This document shows positions 45,000 to 54,800 of a stretch of DNA of 64,000 nt, one piece after another (positions within the stretch are counted from its first letter, which is position 1; the number at the start of each line of letters is the position of its first letter). The stretch lies in the NCBI GenBank assembly GCA_964416645.1, contig CAYQEZ010000001.1:21813-85812 (forward strand). The letters run 5' to 3'. The notes below the pieces were generated by a model. The model made no database searches and was not told the origin of the DNA. It was given only the letters and a program-made list of their open reading frames with translations. Source of the DNA: GCA-002282575 sp964416645 (GTDB lineage Bacteria; Pseudomonadota; Gammaproteobacteria; Thiomicrospirales; Thiomicrospiraceae). The translations under genes were made by a program, and so were the position numbers.

Positions 45000-45560
45000 A
45001 TGCTCTATTTGGCTTCTGCTTCTCCTAGACGTAGTGAATTATTAACCCAGCTTGGCATGGCGTACCAAGTGGTAGTTGCTGATGTTACAGAGATTAGAGC
45101 ATCAGATGAGACAGCGCTGGCTTATGGTTATCGAGTGAGTTTGGCTAAAGCAGAAGCTGCGGCAGAACTTTTGCCTGAATCTGCTTGGGTTTTGTCGGCA
45201 GATACCGAGGTGATTGTTATGGATGATGAAACCTTAGGTAAGCCTAAAGATAAAGCTCATTTTATGCACATGATGCGTCGTTTATCGGGTCAGACGCACG
45301 CTGTACAAACAGTAATCTGCCTTAAGCATGGTCATCATTGTTGGCAAAATCATCAGTTGAGCTTGCTCACGTTTCGTTCACTGAGCGATGCTGAGTTAGA
45401 CGATTATTGGTTGTCGGGTGAGCCAGAAGGCAAGGCGGGTGGTTATGCCATTCAAGGCAGGGCGCAGGCTTGGGTGAGTCAATTCCAAGGCAGTTATTCG
45501 GGCGTGATGGGCTTGCCTTTGTATGAAACCGAACAATTATTGAAGTTAGCGGGTTATTGA
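45000..45560 (+). CDS. maf: Maf family nucleoside triphosphate pyrophosphatase
   Basis: Maf proteins hydrolyse non-canonical or excess nucleotides (dTTP/UTP or m7GTP types) and have been linked to division arrest. The 186-residue product has the signature LASASPRRSELLTQLG at the N-terminus, the catalytic aspartate region SADTEVIV and GKPKDKAHFMHMMRRLSG. The sequence looks more like the YhdE (dTTP/UTP) group than YceF, with moderate confidence. In many relatives rng follows directly; here an accessory segment intervenes. Confidence 0.92.
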   Translation: MLYLASASPRRSELLTQLGMAYQVVVADVTEIRASDETALAYGYRVSLAKAEAAAELLPESAWVLSADTEVIVMDDETLGKPKDKAHFMHMMRRLSGQTHAVQTVICLKHGHHCWQNHQLSLLTFRSLSDAELDDYWLSGEPEGKAGGYAIQGRAQAWVSQFQGSYSGVMGLPLYETEQLLKLAGY

Positions 45561-45615
45561 TGTTTGCTTCTTGCTCACTTATGATTGCACCAATGATAAC
45601 TAAGAGATCCACGAA

Positions 45616-45915
45616 ATGAGTACCATCACCTTTGACAGTTTAGAATTTGTTGAAACACTTACCAAAGCAGGCGTGCCAGAAGCACAGGCCAAGGCAGAAG
45701 CTAAAGCCATTGGTACAGCGTTTAAGCAGATCACAGAATCTAAAGAGCTTGCCACTAAACATGATATTGCCAGTATTCAGCACAATATCACGGTTGCTGA
45801 ATCCAATTTGCGTAAAGAAATGGCAGAGTTAAAGAGCGAAGTTCTTAGAGCGATGCTACTGCAAACTTTTGCGATTGCGGGGCTTGTAATTGCTGTTGTC
45901 AAGTTTTTGGGGTGA
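45616..45915 (+). CDS. DUF1640 coiled-coil membrane protein
   Basis: This 99-residue protein resembles the DUF1640 (CCDC90-like) family. An N-terminal segment with FVETLTKAGVPEAQAKAEAKAI is followed by a coiled coil (about 40-75, ELATKHDIASIQHNI onward) and a C-terminal membrane helix (about 80-98). Bacterial members are scattered, often in variable regions; their function is unknown. It is the first gene of the accessory segment between maf and rng and is read in the same direction as the restriction-modification gene. Confidence 0.72.
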   Translation: MSTITFDSLEFVETLTKAGVPEAQAKAEAKAIGTAFKQITESKELATKHDIASIQHNITVAESNLRKEMAELKSEVLRAMLLQTFAIAGLVIAVVKFLG

Positions 45916-45973
45916 TGATGTTGGACTTTTCATGGGGCTTTGCCGCTTAAGTATAATTAGGATTTAGTCCCAG

Positions 45974-48900
45974 ATGATTACCAAAGACAACCTAAAGGTC
46001 TTGCTGTTAAGCCTAAACTTTACTCAACAAGGTGAGCTTTACAGCAAACATTTCCCTGCGTTCGACTGCTTATTGCAGGTCGATTTTAATGTGGAAAAAC
46101 TCATTTATCCCGAAAACAAGGGGTTTGTGATTAACGAAAGCCAGACTTGTAACTTTTCTAGTCCTGAAAATTTTGTGGTTTTTGAGTGCGTGCATCGTCT
46201 GCTGAATCAGGGTTATCATCCACAACACATCGAATTAGAACCTCGTTGGAAATTGGGGCATAGTGCTAAAAGTGGGCGTGCTGATATTTTGGTTAAAAAC
46301 CAAAAAGATGAGCCTTTACTGATTATTGAATGTAAAACCGCTGGCGGTGAATTTACTAAAGCGTGGAAAGATACCCTAGAAGATGGCGCTCAACTCTTTA
46401 GTTACATCGAACAAGAAAAAGCGGTTGAATTTGTTTGCTTATATGCTAGCGATTTTGAAAATAACGTCATCAAAACTTTTCAGCGCATTATTTCGCATAA
46501 AGACAATGCTAAGATTTTATCTGAAAGCAGCGCGTTAAAAAGCTTTGCATCTGCCAAAAACGTTAAAGAGCGTTTTAGGGTTTGGAAAGATACTTACAAA
46601 CAAGAATACACCGAAAAGGGTATTTTTGAGGATAATATTCAGCCCTATCATATTGGTAAAGATAAATACACCTTACTTATCGACACTAAAGTAGTGGATG
46701 CCAGTGATAAAAAAGGTAAGTATCACGAATTTAGAACCATTTTGCGTAAATACAATGTATCACGCCGTGAAAATGCGTTTGAAGTATTGGTTAATTTATT
46801 TTTATGCAAAATTGTCGATGAAACAGAAAATCCCAACGATTTAAGGTTTTATTGGAAAGGCATTGCTTACGATAACTACTACGATTTAGTTGACCGCTTG
46901 CAAGCCTTGTACAAGCAAGGCATGGAAAAATTCTTAAAGCAAGATATTGTTTATATTAGTAATCAGCAGATTGACGATGCTTTTTGGGCTGCACCCAGAA
47001 ACGCCACCAAAGATACCATTAAAGCGATTTTCCGCCAACTCAAGTTTTTTAAGGGCTTAGATTTTGAATTTATTAAGGTACATAACAAAGAGCAATTCGA
47101 TAAAAACGCGAAAATCTTGCTCGAAATCATTCAAATGTGGCAAGGGTTGCGTTTATTAAGCACGGGACAAAATCAGTTTTTAGGCGATATGTTCGAGTTC
47201 TTTTTAGACAACGGCATTAAACAAAGTGAAGGGCAATTTTTTACACCTGTGCCGATTTGTAAGTTTATTGTCGCATCCTTGCCCTTAGAGCAAGCGATTA
47301 TAAACAGCAACGAACCCTTAAAAACGATTGATTACGCTTGTGGTGCTGGGCACTTCTTAAATGAGTACGCGCTGAGTATTGCGCCACTGGTCGAACAGCA
47401 TAAACAAGCGGATCTTAAAAGCTACCATAAAGCGATTGTCGGTATCGAAAAAGAAGACCGTTTAGCGAAAGTTGCTAAGGTTTCTGCGTTTATGTATGGT
47501 CAGGACGATATTACCATTATCGAAAACGATGCGCTCGACCAACACGAACAGGTCAAGCCCAATAGTTTCGATTGTTTAATTGCTAACCCACCTTTTGCCG
47601 TCGAAGACTTTTTACTCACATTGCCCGAAGAAGTTCGAGAAAGTTATACACTGTTCGAAACCGTTAACGATACAGGCAATAAAAATATTCAGTGTTTCTT
47701 TTTAGAGCGTGCGCAACAACTGCTTGCCCCGAATGGTGTTACAGGCATTATTGTGCCTTCAAGTATCTTAAATAATTCCGACAACACCCATGTTAAAACC
47801 CGTGAAATTTTACTACAGCATTTTGACATCATCAGTCTGGTTGAATTGCGTAGTGGCACATTTGGCAAAACAGGCACGAACACGGTTGTGTTATTTATGC
47901 GTCGAAAAGCGCACAACCCGAGTCAAGCGCAACACTTTGCTAATCGAATTAATGATTTTTTTGATGATTGGCAGGGCGAACTGGCTACGGGCGATGGTCG
48001 TTATGGTGATAGTGGTGTGGTGCAAGCTTATTGCCAACATCAGGGTATCGACTTTGATGCTTATCAGATGCTATTACAAAACCAATATAGCAAAGCATTA
48101 TTTGCTCATGAGCTTTTTAACGAATATCAAAAAGCCTTTGATAACACGAACGACATTAAAAAACTGAAAGACAATAAAGCCTTTAAGTCTAAACCAGAAG
48201 TAGAACAACAAGCCTTGCTAGAGGCTCGGCTTCTTTCTTTTGTGCGCGCTATCGAAAAAGATAAGCTATTTTACTTTATGTTGGCAAAAGCCAACCCTGT
48301 GCCTGTGTTGGTGGTAAAAAGCCCAAGCGATAATAAGGAACAAAAATTATTTTTGGGTTACGAGTGGAGCGGCGCTAAAGGAAGCGAGGGCATTAAATAC
48401 ACCGCTGGTGAAAGCGTGTACGATATGGTTACACCCTTATATAACCCTAATAACCGCAACGACGACACTAAAATTAGTAAGCTGATTAGCGATAACTTTA
48501 ACAGGATAAACTCAACCATTCCCGAGTCTCTGACTCCCTACGTGAGCCGCATTAAGCTCACCGATATGCTCGATTTTTCGCGTATTGAGTTTAATAAAGC
48601 GATTAGCTTAAATACAAGTAAGAAGGTGGAGATTGAGAGCAAATATCCGCAGGTAAAGTTGGGTGATATTGTTGAAACATTAAATGGTCTATGGACAGGT
48701 AAAAAACCACCATTTACCAAAGTTACAGTAATTCGTAATACCAACTTTGTTAAAGGTGGCGGTCTCGATCTATCTGATGTAGCCATTTTAGATGTTGAAA
48801 TAAGTCAATTTAGTAAAAGAAAGCTTCAGTATGGTGATATTGTTATTGAAAAATCTGGTGGCAGTGAAACACAAGCAGTAGGGCGTGTTGTTTTTTTTAA

Positions 48901-49729
48901 CAAAGATGAAGGTGATTATTCTTATTCTAACTTCACTAGTAGATTAAGACTAATTTCTAATGATTTTATTAATTACTACTTATATTTGTTTTTGAATTAT
49001 TTTTATGATCTTGGTTATACGATGTCCATGCAAAATGGAACTAGTGGTATTAAAAATCTAAATTTTGATATGTATTTATCAACTAAAATCCCCCTCCCAC
49101 CTTTAGCTATTCAACAGCAAATTGTTGATGAATGCCAAACGGTTGATAACGAAGTTGCCAGTGCTAAAGCGAGCATTGCTCAAGCTAAAAGGGATATTGA
49201 GCAGATTATGGGAGGTGTGACGTGGGAAAGGGTTAAATTGGGGGATGTATGCGAGCTAAAAGCAGGTAAGTTTGTATCTGCTTCCGATATTCAAGATGTT
49301 AATGATGGTAGCTTGTATCCTTGTTATGGTGGCAATGGATTACGGGGTTATACCAAAACCTTTACACATGAAGGTGCTTTTTCCCTAATTGGTAGACAAG
49401 GTGCATTATGTGGAAATGTAAATTTTGCTACAGGCAAATTTCATGCGACAGAACACGCGGTTGTGGTAACACCAAAACAAGACATAAGCATTAAATGGCT
49501 ATATCATCAACTTATCACACTTAATCTGAATCAATATAAAACTGGGGTTGCGCAACCAGGGCTATCTGTTCAAAACTTAAACAGCGTTTTAATACCGTTA
49601 CCAACTCTATTAGAACAACAAACCATCGTTACCCAAATCGAAGCCTTAGAAGCTAAAATCACCCAAGCACAAACGGTCATTGATGGTAGTAAAGCTCGCA
49701 AAGAAGCGGTATTGAAGTCGTATTTGTAG
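45974..49729 (+). CDS. Fused restriction-methylation-specificity enzyme (type IIB/IIG, AloI/CjeI-like architecture)
   Basis: This single 1251-residue protein combines three functions. The N-terminal part has a PD-(D/E)xK nuclease core with D104, E119 and K121 (GRADILV...IIECK), similar to the HsdR N-domain. The central part is an N6-adenine methyltransferase with motif I at about 453-461 (DYACGAGHF) and motif IV NPPF at 538-541. The C-terminal part is HsdS-like, with two target recognition domains (about 890-1045 and 1083-1205), each followed by a conserved coiled-coil repeat beginning [IL]xQQ. This order and length match type IIB enzymes such as AloI and CjeI, which methylate a bipartite site and cut on both sides. 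The recognition sequence cannot be read. A TATAAT lies at 45952-45957. The gene is visibly more A-rich than its neighbours, which suggests transfer. Confidence 0.9.
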   Translation: MITKDNLKVLLLSLNFTQQGELYSKHFPAFDCLLQVDFNVEKLIYPENKGFVINESQTCNFSSPENFVVFECVHRLLNQGYHPQHIELEPRWKLGHSAKSGRADILVKNQKDEPLLIIECKTAGGEFTKAWKDTLEDGAQLFSYIEQEKAVEFVCLYASDFENNVIKTFQRIISHKDNAKILSESSALKSFASAKNVKERFRVWKDTYKQEYTEKGIFEDNIQPYHIGKDKYTLLIDTKVVDASDKKGKYHEFRTILRKYNVSRRENAFEVLVNLFLCKIVDETENPNDLRFYWKGIAYDNYYDLVDRLQALYKQGMEKFLKQDIVYISNQQIDDAFWAAPRNATKDTIKAIFRQLKFFKGLDFEFIKVHNKEQFDKNAKILLEIIQMWQGLRLLSTGQNQFLGDMFEFFLDNGIKQSEGQFFTPVPICKFIVASLPLEQAIINSNEPLKTIDYACGAGHFLNEYALSIAPLVEQHKQADLKSYHKAIVGIEKEDRLAKVAKVSAFMYGQDDITIIENDALDQHEQVKPNSFDCLIANPPFAVEDFLLTLPEEVRESYTLFETVNDTGNKNIQCFFLERAQQLLAPNGVTGIIVPSSILNNSDNTHVKTREILLQHFDIISLVELRSGTFGKTGTNTVVLFMRRKAHNPSQAQHFANRINDFFDDWQGELATGDGRYGDSGVVQAYCQHQGIDFDAYQMLLQNQYSKALFAHELFNEYQKAFDNTNDIKKLKDNKAFKSKPEVEQQALLEARLLSFVRAIEKDKLFYFMLAKANPVPVLVVKSPSDNKEQKLFLGYEWSGAKGSEGIKYTAGESVYDMVTPLYNPNNRNDDTKISKLISDNFNRINSTIPESLTPYVSRIKLTDMLDFSRIEFNKAISLNTSKKVEIESKYPQVKLGDIVETLNGLWTGKKPPFTKVTVIRNTNFVKGGGLDLSDVAILDVEISQFSKRKLQYGDIVIEKSGGSETQAVGRVVFFNKDEGDYSYSNFTSRLRLISNDFINYYLYLFLNYFYDLGYTMSMQNGTSGIKNLNFDMYLSTKIPLPPLAIQQQIVDECQTVDNEVASAKASIAQAKRDIEQIMGGVTWERVKLGDVCELKAGKFVSASDIQDVNDGSLYPCYGGNGLRGYTKTFTHEGAFSLIGRQGALCGNVNFATGKFHATEHAVVVTPKQDISIKWLYHQLITLNLNQYKTGVAQPGLSVQNLNSVLIPLPTLLEQQTIVTQIEALEAKITQAQTVIDGSKARKEAVLKSYL

Positions 49730-49738
49730 GAGGGTAGT

Positions 49739-49994
49739 ATGCCAGAAGTAAGTTATTTTTATGGTATTAAAGTGTATATCAACTTTAATGAGCATAATCA
49801 GCCTCATTCTCATGCTCAATATGCGGAATATCAAGTAATTGTATATAGATGGTTGGGTTGTTGAAGGGAGATTTCCTAAGCAAGCCTTAAACATGTTACT
49901 TGATTGGGCTGAACAGCATAAAGATGAGCTTTTGGAAGACTGGAATTTAGCTATGCTAAAGCAATTACCACATAAAATTGAACCTTTGAAGTAA
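49739..49994 (+). pseudogene. DUF4160 family gene, frameshifted
   Basis: The start region encodes MPEVSYFYGIKVYINF with NEHNQPHSHAQY, typical of DUF4160, but the frame ends at a TGA near 49864. The rest of the family pattern (VVEGRFPKQALNML, DWAEQHKDELLEDWN, KIEPLK) continues in the next frame to the TAA at 49994. One base too many around 49841-49847 (GTATATA) explains the break; the full-length product would have about 84 residues. A strong AGGAGGG precedes the ATG, 10 bases after the restriction-modification gene. DUF4160 and DUF2442 genes often occur as pairs, thought to be toxin-antitoxin-like, but this role is not established. Confidence 0.82.
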
Positions 49995-49999
49995 TCATT

Positions 50000-50299
50000 A
50001 TGATACTAACAGTAGAATCTGCTGATTATTTGTCTGACTATCGACTGAGGTTGCGTTTTAACACAGGCATGGAAAGAGTTGTCGATTTATCTGCGTATTT
50101 AACGGGGGAAGTTTTTGAACCCTTGAAAGATAAGCAGTATTTCAAGCAATTTTTTATTGATTGCAATACGGTCAGTTGGAAAAACGGTGCTGATGTTGCT
50201 CCCGAATTTTTGTTTTTGATTTCGCAGCCTGTTTTTGAACCAGAAACGATAGCGGAACAACAGTTTATGCAACATATTAAACAGCTTTACCAAAATTAA
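50000..50299 (+). CDS. DUF2442 family protein
   Basis: This 99-residue protein has the DUF2442 pattern: an N-terminal beta region with VESADYLSDYRLRLRFNTG, then VVDLSAYLTGEVFEPLKD and a tail with TVSWKNGADVAPEFLF. It starts five bases after the broken DUF4160 gene. The two families are frequent neighbours and have been proposed to act as a pair; here only this partner is intact. It is probably read on the same transcript as the restriction-modification gene. Confidence 0.8.
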   Translation: MILTVESADYLSDYRLRLRFNTGMERVVDLSAYLTGEVFEPLKDKQYFKQFFIDCNTVSWKNGADVAPEFLFLISQPVFEPETIAEQQFMQHIKQLYQN

Positions 50300-50309
50300 T
50301 GAGATTATT

Positions 50310-51800
50310 GTGAGTTTATCGGTAGCATCAGAAGAAAAAGTCATCGTCAACGTCACGCCACGAGAGACGCGTGTTGCGTGGATTGAAAACGGCGTGTTGC
50401 AAGAGGTTTGGGTCGAACGTGTCAGTAAACGTGGCTTAGTGGGTAATTTATACCGAGGTCGTGTGGTGCGTGTGTTGCCAGGTATGCAGTCGGCTTTTGT
50501 GGATGTGGGCTTAGATAAAGCGACCTTCTTGCATGTTTCCGATGTCTGTACTAAGCCGCTAATATTTTCCGACGAGACCGCCATTGATACGGATGACATC
50601 ACCAAATTATTGCGCGAAGGGCAAGAGATTTTGGTTCAGGTGATTAAAGATCCGCTGGGTTCGAAAGGCGCGCGGGTTTCGATGAACATTACTTTGCCCT
50701 CTCATCTGTTGGTGCATTTGCCACGAGAGCAAACGATTGGCGTGAGTCAACGCATTGAATCGCAGGAAGAGCGTGAACGATTAAGATCGATTGTAGAAAG
50801 TAGCCCAGAACGTGGGCAAATGAGCGGTAGTTTTATTGTCAGGACGGTTGCAGAGGGTGTTGAGGCACAAGAACTGCTGGATAATATGCGTTTTTTGTAT
50901 AAGTTGTGGCAACACATTGAAGCGAAAATGTCAGCGGCAACTGGGCCGACACTGATTCATGAAGATTTGCCTTTGTTTTTACGTGTTATTCGCGATGTGC
51001 CACAAGAGCGCATTGAGTCTCTGCGAGTGGATTCGCGAGAGACTTTTGTGCGTATGCAGCAGTTTGCACAAACTTATGTTCCCGAGTTAACGCAGCGTAT
51101 TGAGCTTTATCAGGGCGAGCGTCCCATCTTTGATTTATATTCTGTCGAAGATGAGATTCAGAAAGCTTTAGAGCGTAAAGTGCCTTTGAAGTCGGGTGGT
51201 TATTTAATTATTGACCAAACTGAAGCGATGACGACTATTGACGTGAATACGGGTGCGTTTGTCGGTAATCGTAATTTAGAAGAGACCATCTACAAAACCA
51301 ATTTGGAGGCGGCACAAGCGATTGCCCGTCAACTCAGGTTGCGTAATTTGGGCGGTATTATTATTATCGACTTTATCGATATGGCGGTTGAGCTACACCG
51401 TCAGCAAGTCCTGCAGGCTTTAGATCGTGCCTTGGCTAAAGATCGTACACGCAGTACAGCTAGCCAATTGACCAGTTTAGGTTTGGTAGAGATGACGCGC
51501 AAACGCACGCGTGAGAGTTTGGTGCGCACTTTATGTGAGCCTTGCCCTGTGTGTCATGGACGTGGTGTGGTGAAGTCGATTGAAACCTTGATCTATGAGG
51601 TGTTTCGTGAGGTGACGCGCATGGCGCGTCAATATGATGCGGATAAGTTACTGGTCATTGCCAGTGAAGTACTGGTAGAGCGTATGTTGGAAGATGAGTC
51701 ATCCAGTATTGCTGAATTGGAGTCTTTTTTGGATAAAAGTATTTCTTTCCAGATAGATAATTATTATTTCCAAGAACAATTTGATGTGGTGATGCTGTAA
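50310..51800 (+). CDS. rng: Ribonuclease G
   Basis: RNase G processes the 5' end of 16S rRNA and degrades some mRNAs. The 496-residue protein has the S1 domain (GNLYRGRVVRVLPGMQSAFVDVG), the DNase I-like catalytic part with TTIDVNTGAFVG and IIIDFIDM supplying the Mg2+ aspartates, and the zinc-link CEPCPVCHGRG. It lacks the long C-terminal scaffold of RNase E. The only plausible start is GTG 50310 (an overlapping ATG reads to a stop at once). The stop is directly followed by the yhdP ATG with no gap. Confidence 0.95.
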   Translation: MSLSVASEEKVIVNVTPRETRVAWIENGVLQEVWVERVSKRGLVGNLYRGRVVRVLPGMQSAFVDVGLDKATFLHVSDVCTKPLIFSDETAIDTDDITKLLREGQEILVQVIKDPLGSKGARVSMNITLPSHLLVHLPREQTIGVSQRIESQEERERLRSIVESSPERGQMSGSFIVRTVAEGVEAQELLDNMRFLYKLWQHIEAKMSAATGPTLIHEDLPLFLRVIRDVPQERIESLRVDSRETFVRMQQFAQTYVPELTQRIELYQGERPIFDLYSVEDEIQKALERKVPLKSGGYLIIDQTEAMTTIDVNTGAFVGNRNLEETIYKTNLEAAQAIARQLRLRNLGGIIIIDFIDMAVELHRQQVLQALDRALAKDRTRSTASQLTSLGLVEMTRKRTRESLVRTLCEPCPVCHGRGVVKSIETLIYEVFREVTRMARQYDADKLLVIASEVLVERMLEDESSSIAELESFLDKSISFQIDNYYFQEQFDVVML

Positions 51801-54800
51801 ATGCCTCGTTGGCTGGGTTTATTATTGATATGGAAGGGGCATTTACTGCTCTGGTCGGCGGCTTTAGTGGCGGTCGCGTGGGTGGCGTTAGTTTTATTTT
51901 TACAATTACTCGCATCGCGTCCTGAAACATTGCAAACCTTGGCCAGTTGGGCTGATGCTCGCTTGGAAATGAAGCAGTTTAGCTCGGAAGCTCGCCCATT
52001 ATCTTCATCAGTCAGTATTCGCGTGGAGGGACTTACCCTAGCTTGGCAAGGTGGCCAACTAGAAGTGCCATCAATGAGTGCCGATGTGCATTTATGGAAC
52101 TTGTTATGGCCTGATTTGGCAGTAGGCAAGCAGATGCATGCTGAGTCTCCTGTACTGACTTTATCCGCTTTGGATGCTGGAGTTGGTAGTAATCCATTAG
52201 CTTCTCCTTGGTTGCGTTTGTGGGAAGATACGCTGATCAGTCAAGCCAAAGTCGTATGGAAGGCCGATGAGGCTTGGACGCTACAAAATATCGATTTGCG
52301 AGTGAATATGCAGGAAAACTGGTCGGTTCACATGGTGGCAAATCTTTATTACCCAAACTTTCCGATGATTCCAGTTAGTGCTGATGCCAATATTCGACAT
52401 CGATTTGGATTTAATCCAAGTGTTCATTTTTCTGCTCGTGCCTTACCAGAGGGGCTTCGTTTGTTTGGCCAATCAGGTGATGTGCAGTTTCGCTTGCAAG
52501 GAGATTGGACTAGAGAACAACTATCCTCTATTTTGTTGGTTGAAGTTCGAGACACAGAGGCATGGACACAAGGTGTTTCTCATCAATTGGTTGGTCGTGT
52601 GGTGAGTGATGACTTGCGCACTTGGGATATCACGATTGAGCGTTTGGTCTTGGCAGAGCAGAGTATTGAGTTGCCTGTTTGGCCTCGTTTGAGTTTGCAT
52701 CCACAAACCGGAGCATTGTTGACATTAAATAAGATACGCCTGTCTGACACGGATCAGTGGTTAGCGTTATTGCCGCAAGAATGGCAAGCTTGGTGGGCGC
52801 GTTGGAAACCCCAATTATGGCTGAACCAACTGAGCTTGCATTGGCGTGCCGACGGTCAGTTAGATGATATTCGTGGCGCGCTTGACCAGCTCAGTTGGCA
52901 GGCTCATGATGCCGTTCCAGGGATGACCTTTCGTCAGCTCACCTTTGATTACCAACCAGAGCAACAACGCTTGGCGATTATTCCTCAGGGTGATAGTGAT
53001 ATTCGTTGGCATCAGCAAAATGGTGAGGCGCTGAAGGTTGAAGCTGATCCCTTAGTGTTGCAAGTCGATCCAGCCAATGTTTTTGCTCGTTGGTCTTTAC
53101 CCAGCTGGCGTGTGAATATTGCAGGTGTTGAAGCGAGTGTGATGATGCATGTGCATGAAACTGAGGCAACACAATTACAGTTGACGGTAAAGGCTGATAC
53201 CTTGCAACAGGTGTTACCCTTACTGCCTCTGCGTTTGGCTTCTCAAGAGTTACAGAATTGGTTAGCTTCCTCTAAGCTAAATGGCACGCAAGCTAAGGCT
53301 AATTTTAAGTTTAATGGCGCATTGACAGACTTATTCACTGGAAATTTACATGCAGAAAACTTTAGTGCACAAGTTGAAGCACAACAAGTTCGTTTGATTT
53401 ACGACTTGGATTATCCTCCTATCGACCAAGCTGATATTCTATTGACTTGGTTTCCAGATCGATTAGCCATCACGGCGGAGAGGGCTAATTTACTGGGTGC
53501 TCAGTTAAGTCAGGTTAAAGCAGATATTCTTTATCAACAAGAAAGGGTGGCACTGCGTATTAATGGGTTAGTGAAAGGAGAATTGCCGCAAATTACCCAG
53601 TTTTTGCAGCAGTCACCCTTAGCTAAAGAGCTGGAAATTAACGAGTTGCTGAGTGAGTTGAAGCTAACGGGAGGGTTTAACGGTCAGCTTTCCTTATGGT
53701 TGCCTTTGCAAGGTTACGACGATAAAGTAAGTACGCGTGTGCGTGGTGTTATTCAGACACAAAAAGCGCAATTAGATTACCGAGATGAAAGGGTTCATGG
53801 GTTGAAAACTAGGCTGTTGGTTTCAGAAATGGGTGTTGAAGCCCGCTCTATTTCTGGTACTTGGCGAGAGGGTTCAATACAAGCACGATTAACCAGTGAT
53901 TCGAGTGAGCAGCAGCGTCTCTTGTTAACGGCACAAACTCCGTTAGCGATACAAGAGATCGCACAAGGTATGCTACCTTGGCGTGCGGAAGTGAAGTTTT
54001 TACCCAATGAGTTGATACAATTTCAAGCCAGCGCTGATGTTAACCAGATCAGGCTCAGCGCACCTTTTGCAAACTTGTTTTCAACATCAAATGATGCTAT
54101 CTGGCAAGTTAAAGGCGTATGGCAGCAAGATCAACTTAAGGTGTTCGCGCAAGACAAACAATGGCAATTACACTCTCAGTGGAAGCAATCTGCTCAAGAC
54201 TGGCAGCTGGTTAATTTAAGCTTCTTGCCACTAAAATCGACAGAAGCTCCAGCCAAACAGTCGATTAAGTTGGTCTTGCCTAAGATTAATGGTGATGACT
54301 GGCTGGATTGGTGGGAGCGTTATCAAACCAGTGAAGCGACCACTCAATTTGGGTTAACGGAGCGCGGACAAGTCAGCATCGCGCAATTGAGTCTGATGGG
54401 TCAAACCTTTAATGCGCTGAATCTGAATTGGCAACAAGGGCAAGAGGATACGGGCGTTGTGACGATGAATTCGCCCGAAATTAAAGGACAGTTCAGTTGG
54501 CAAGGTGAGGCGATGAAGCTTCATCTAAATCACTTGCTTTTCAAACAGCACATACGCAATGTAGCAGAAAAACAAGCAGAGGGTGTGCCGCAATGTAAGG
54601 CACCGACTCGAGGTTTTTGGCCTTCCATTTCGGTGGCGATTGACAAGCTGCAGCTAGAAACTTGGCGTGAATCGCGTATTGTCACCAGTGAATTGACCGA
54701 CATTAAAGCAAAGCTTCAGCAACAGGGCAGTGTACGTAGTGCTAAAAACATTAGCCTTAACTCTAAGACGTTAAACGCTAGTTTAGATTGGGATTGGGAT

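Noticed and set aside
45974..49729. A multi-gene type I restriction system
   Set aside because: All three functions are in one chain and there is no separate hsdR helicase, hsdM or hsdS; the nuclease part lacks helicase motifs.
50099..50605. 168-codon minus-strand frame across DUF2442 and rng
   Set aside because: It crosses two genes on the other strand and shows no protein family or ribosome site.
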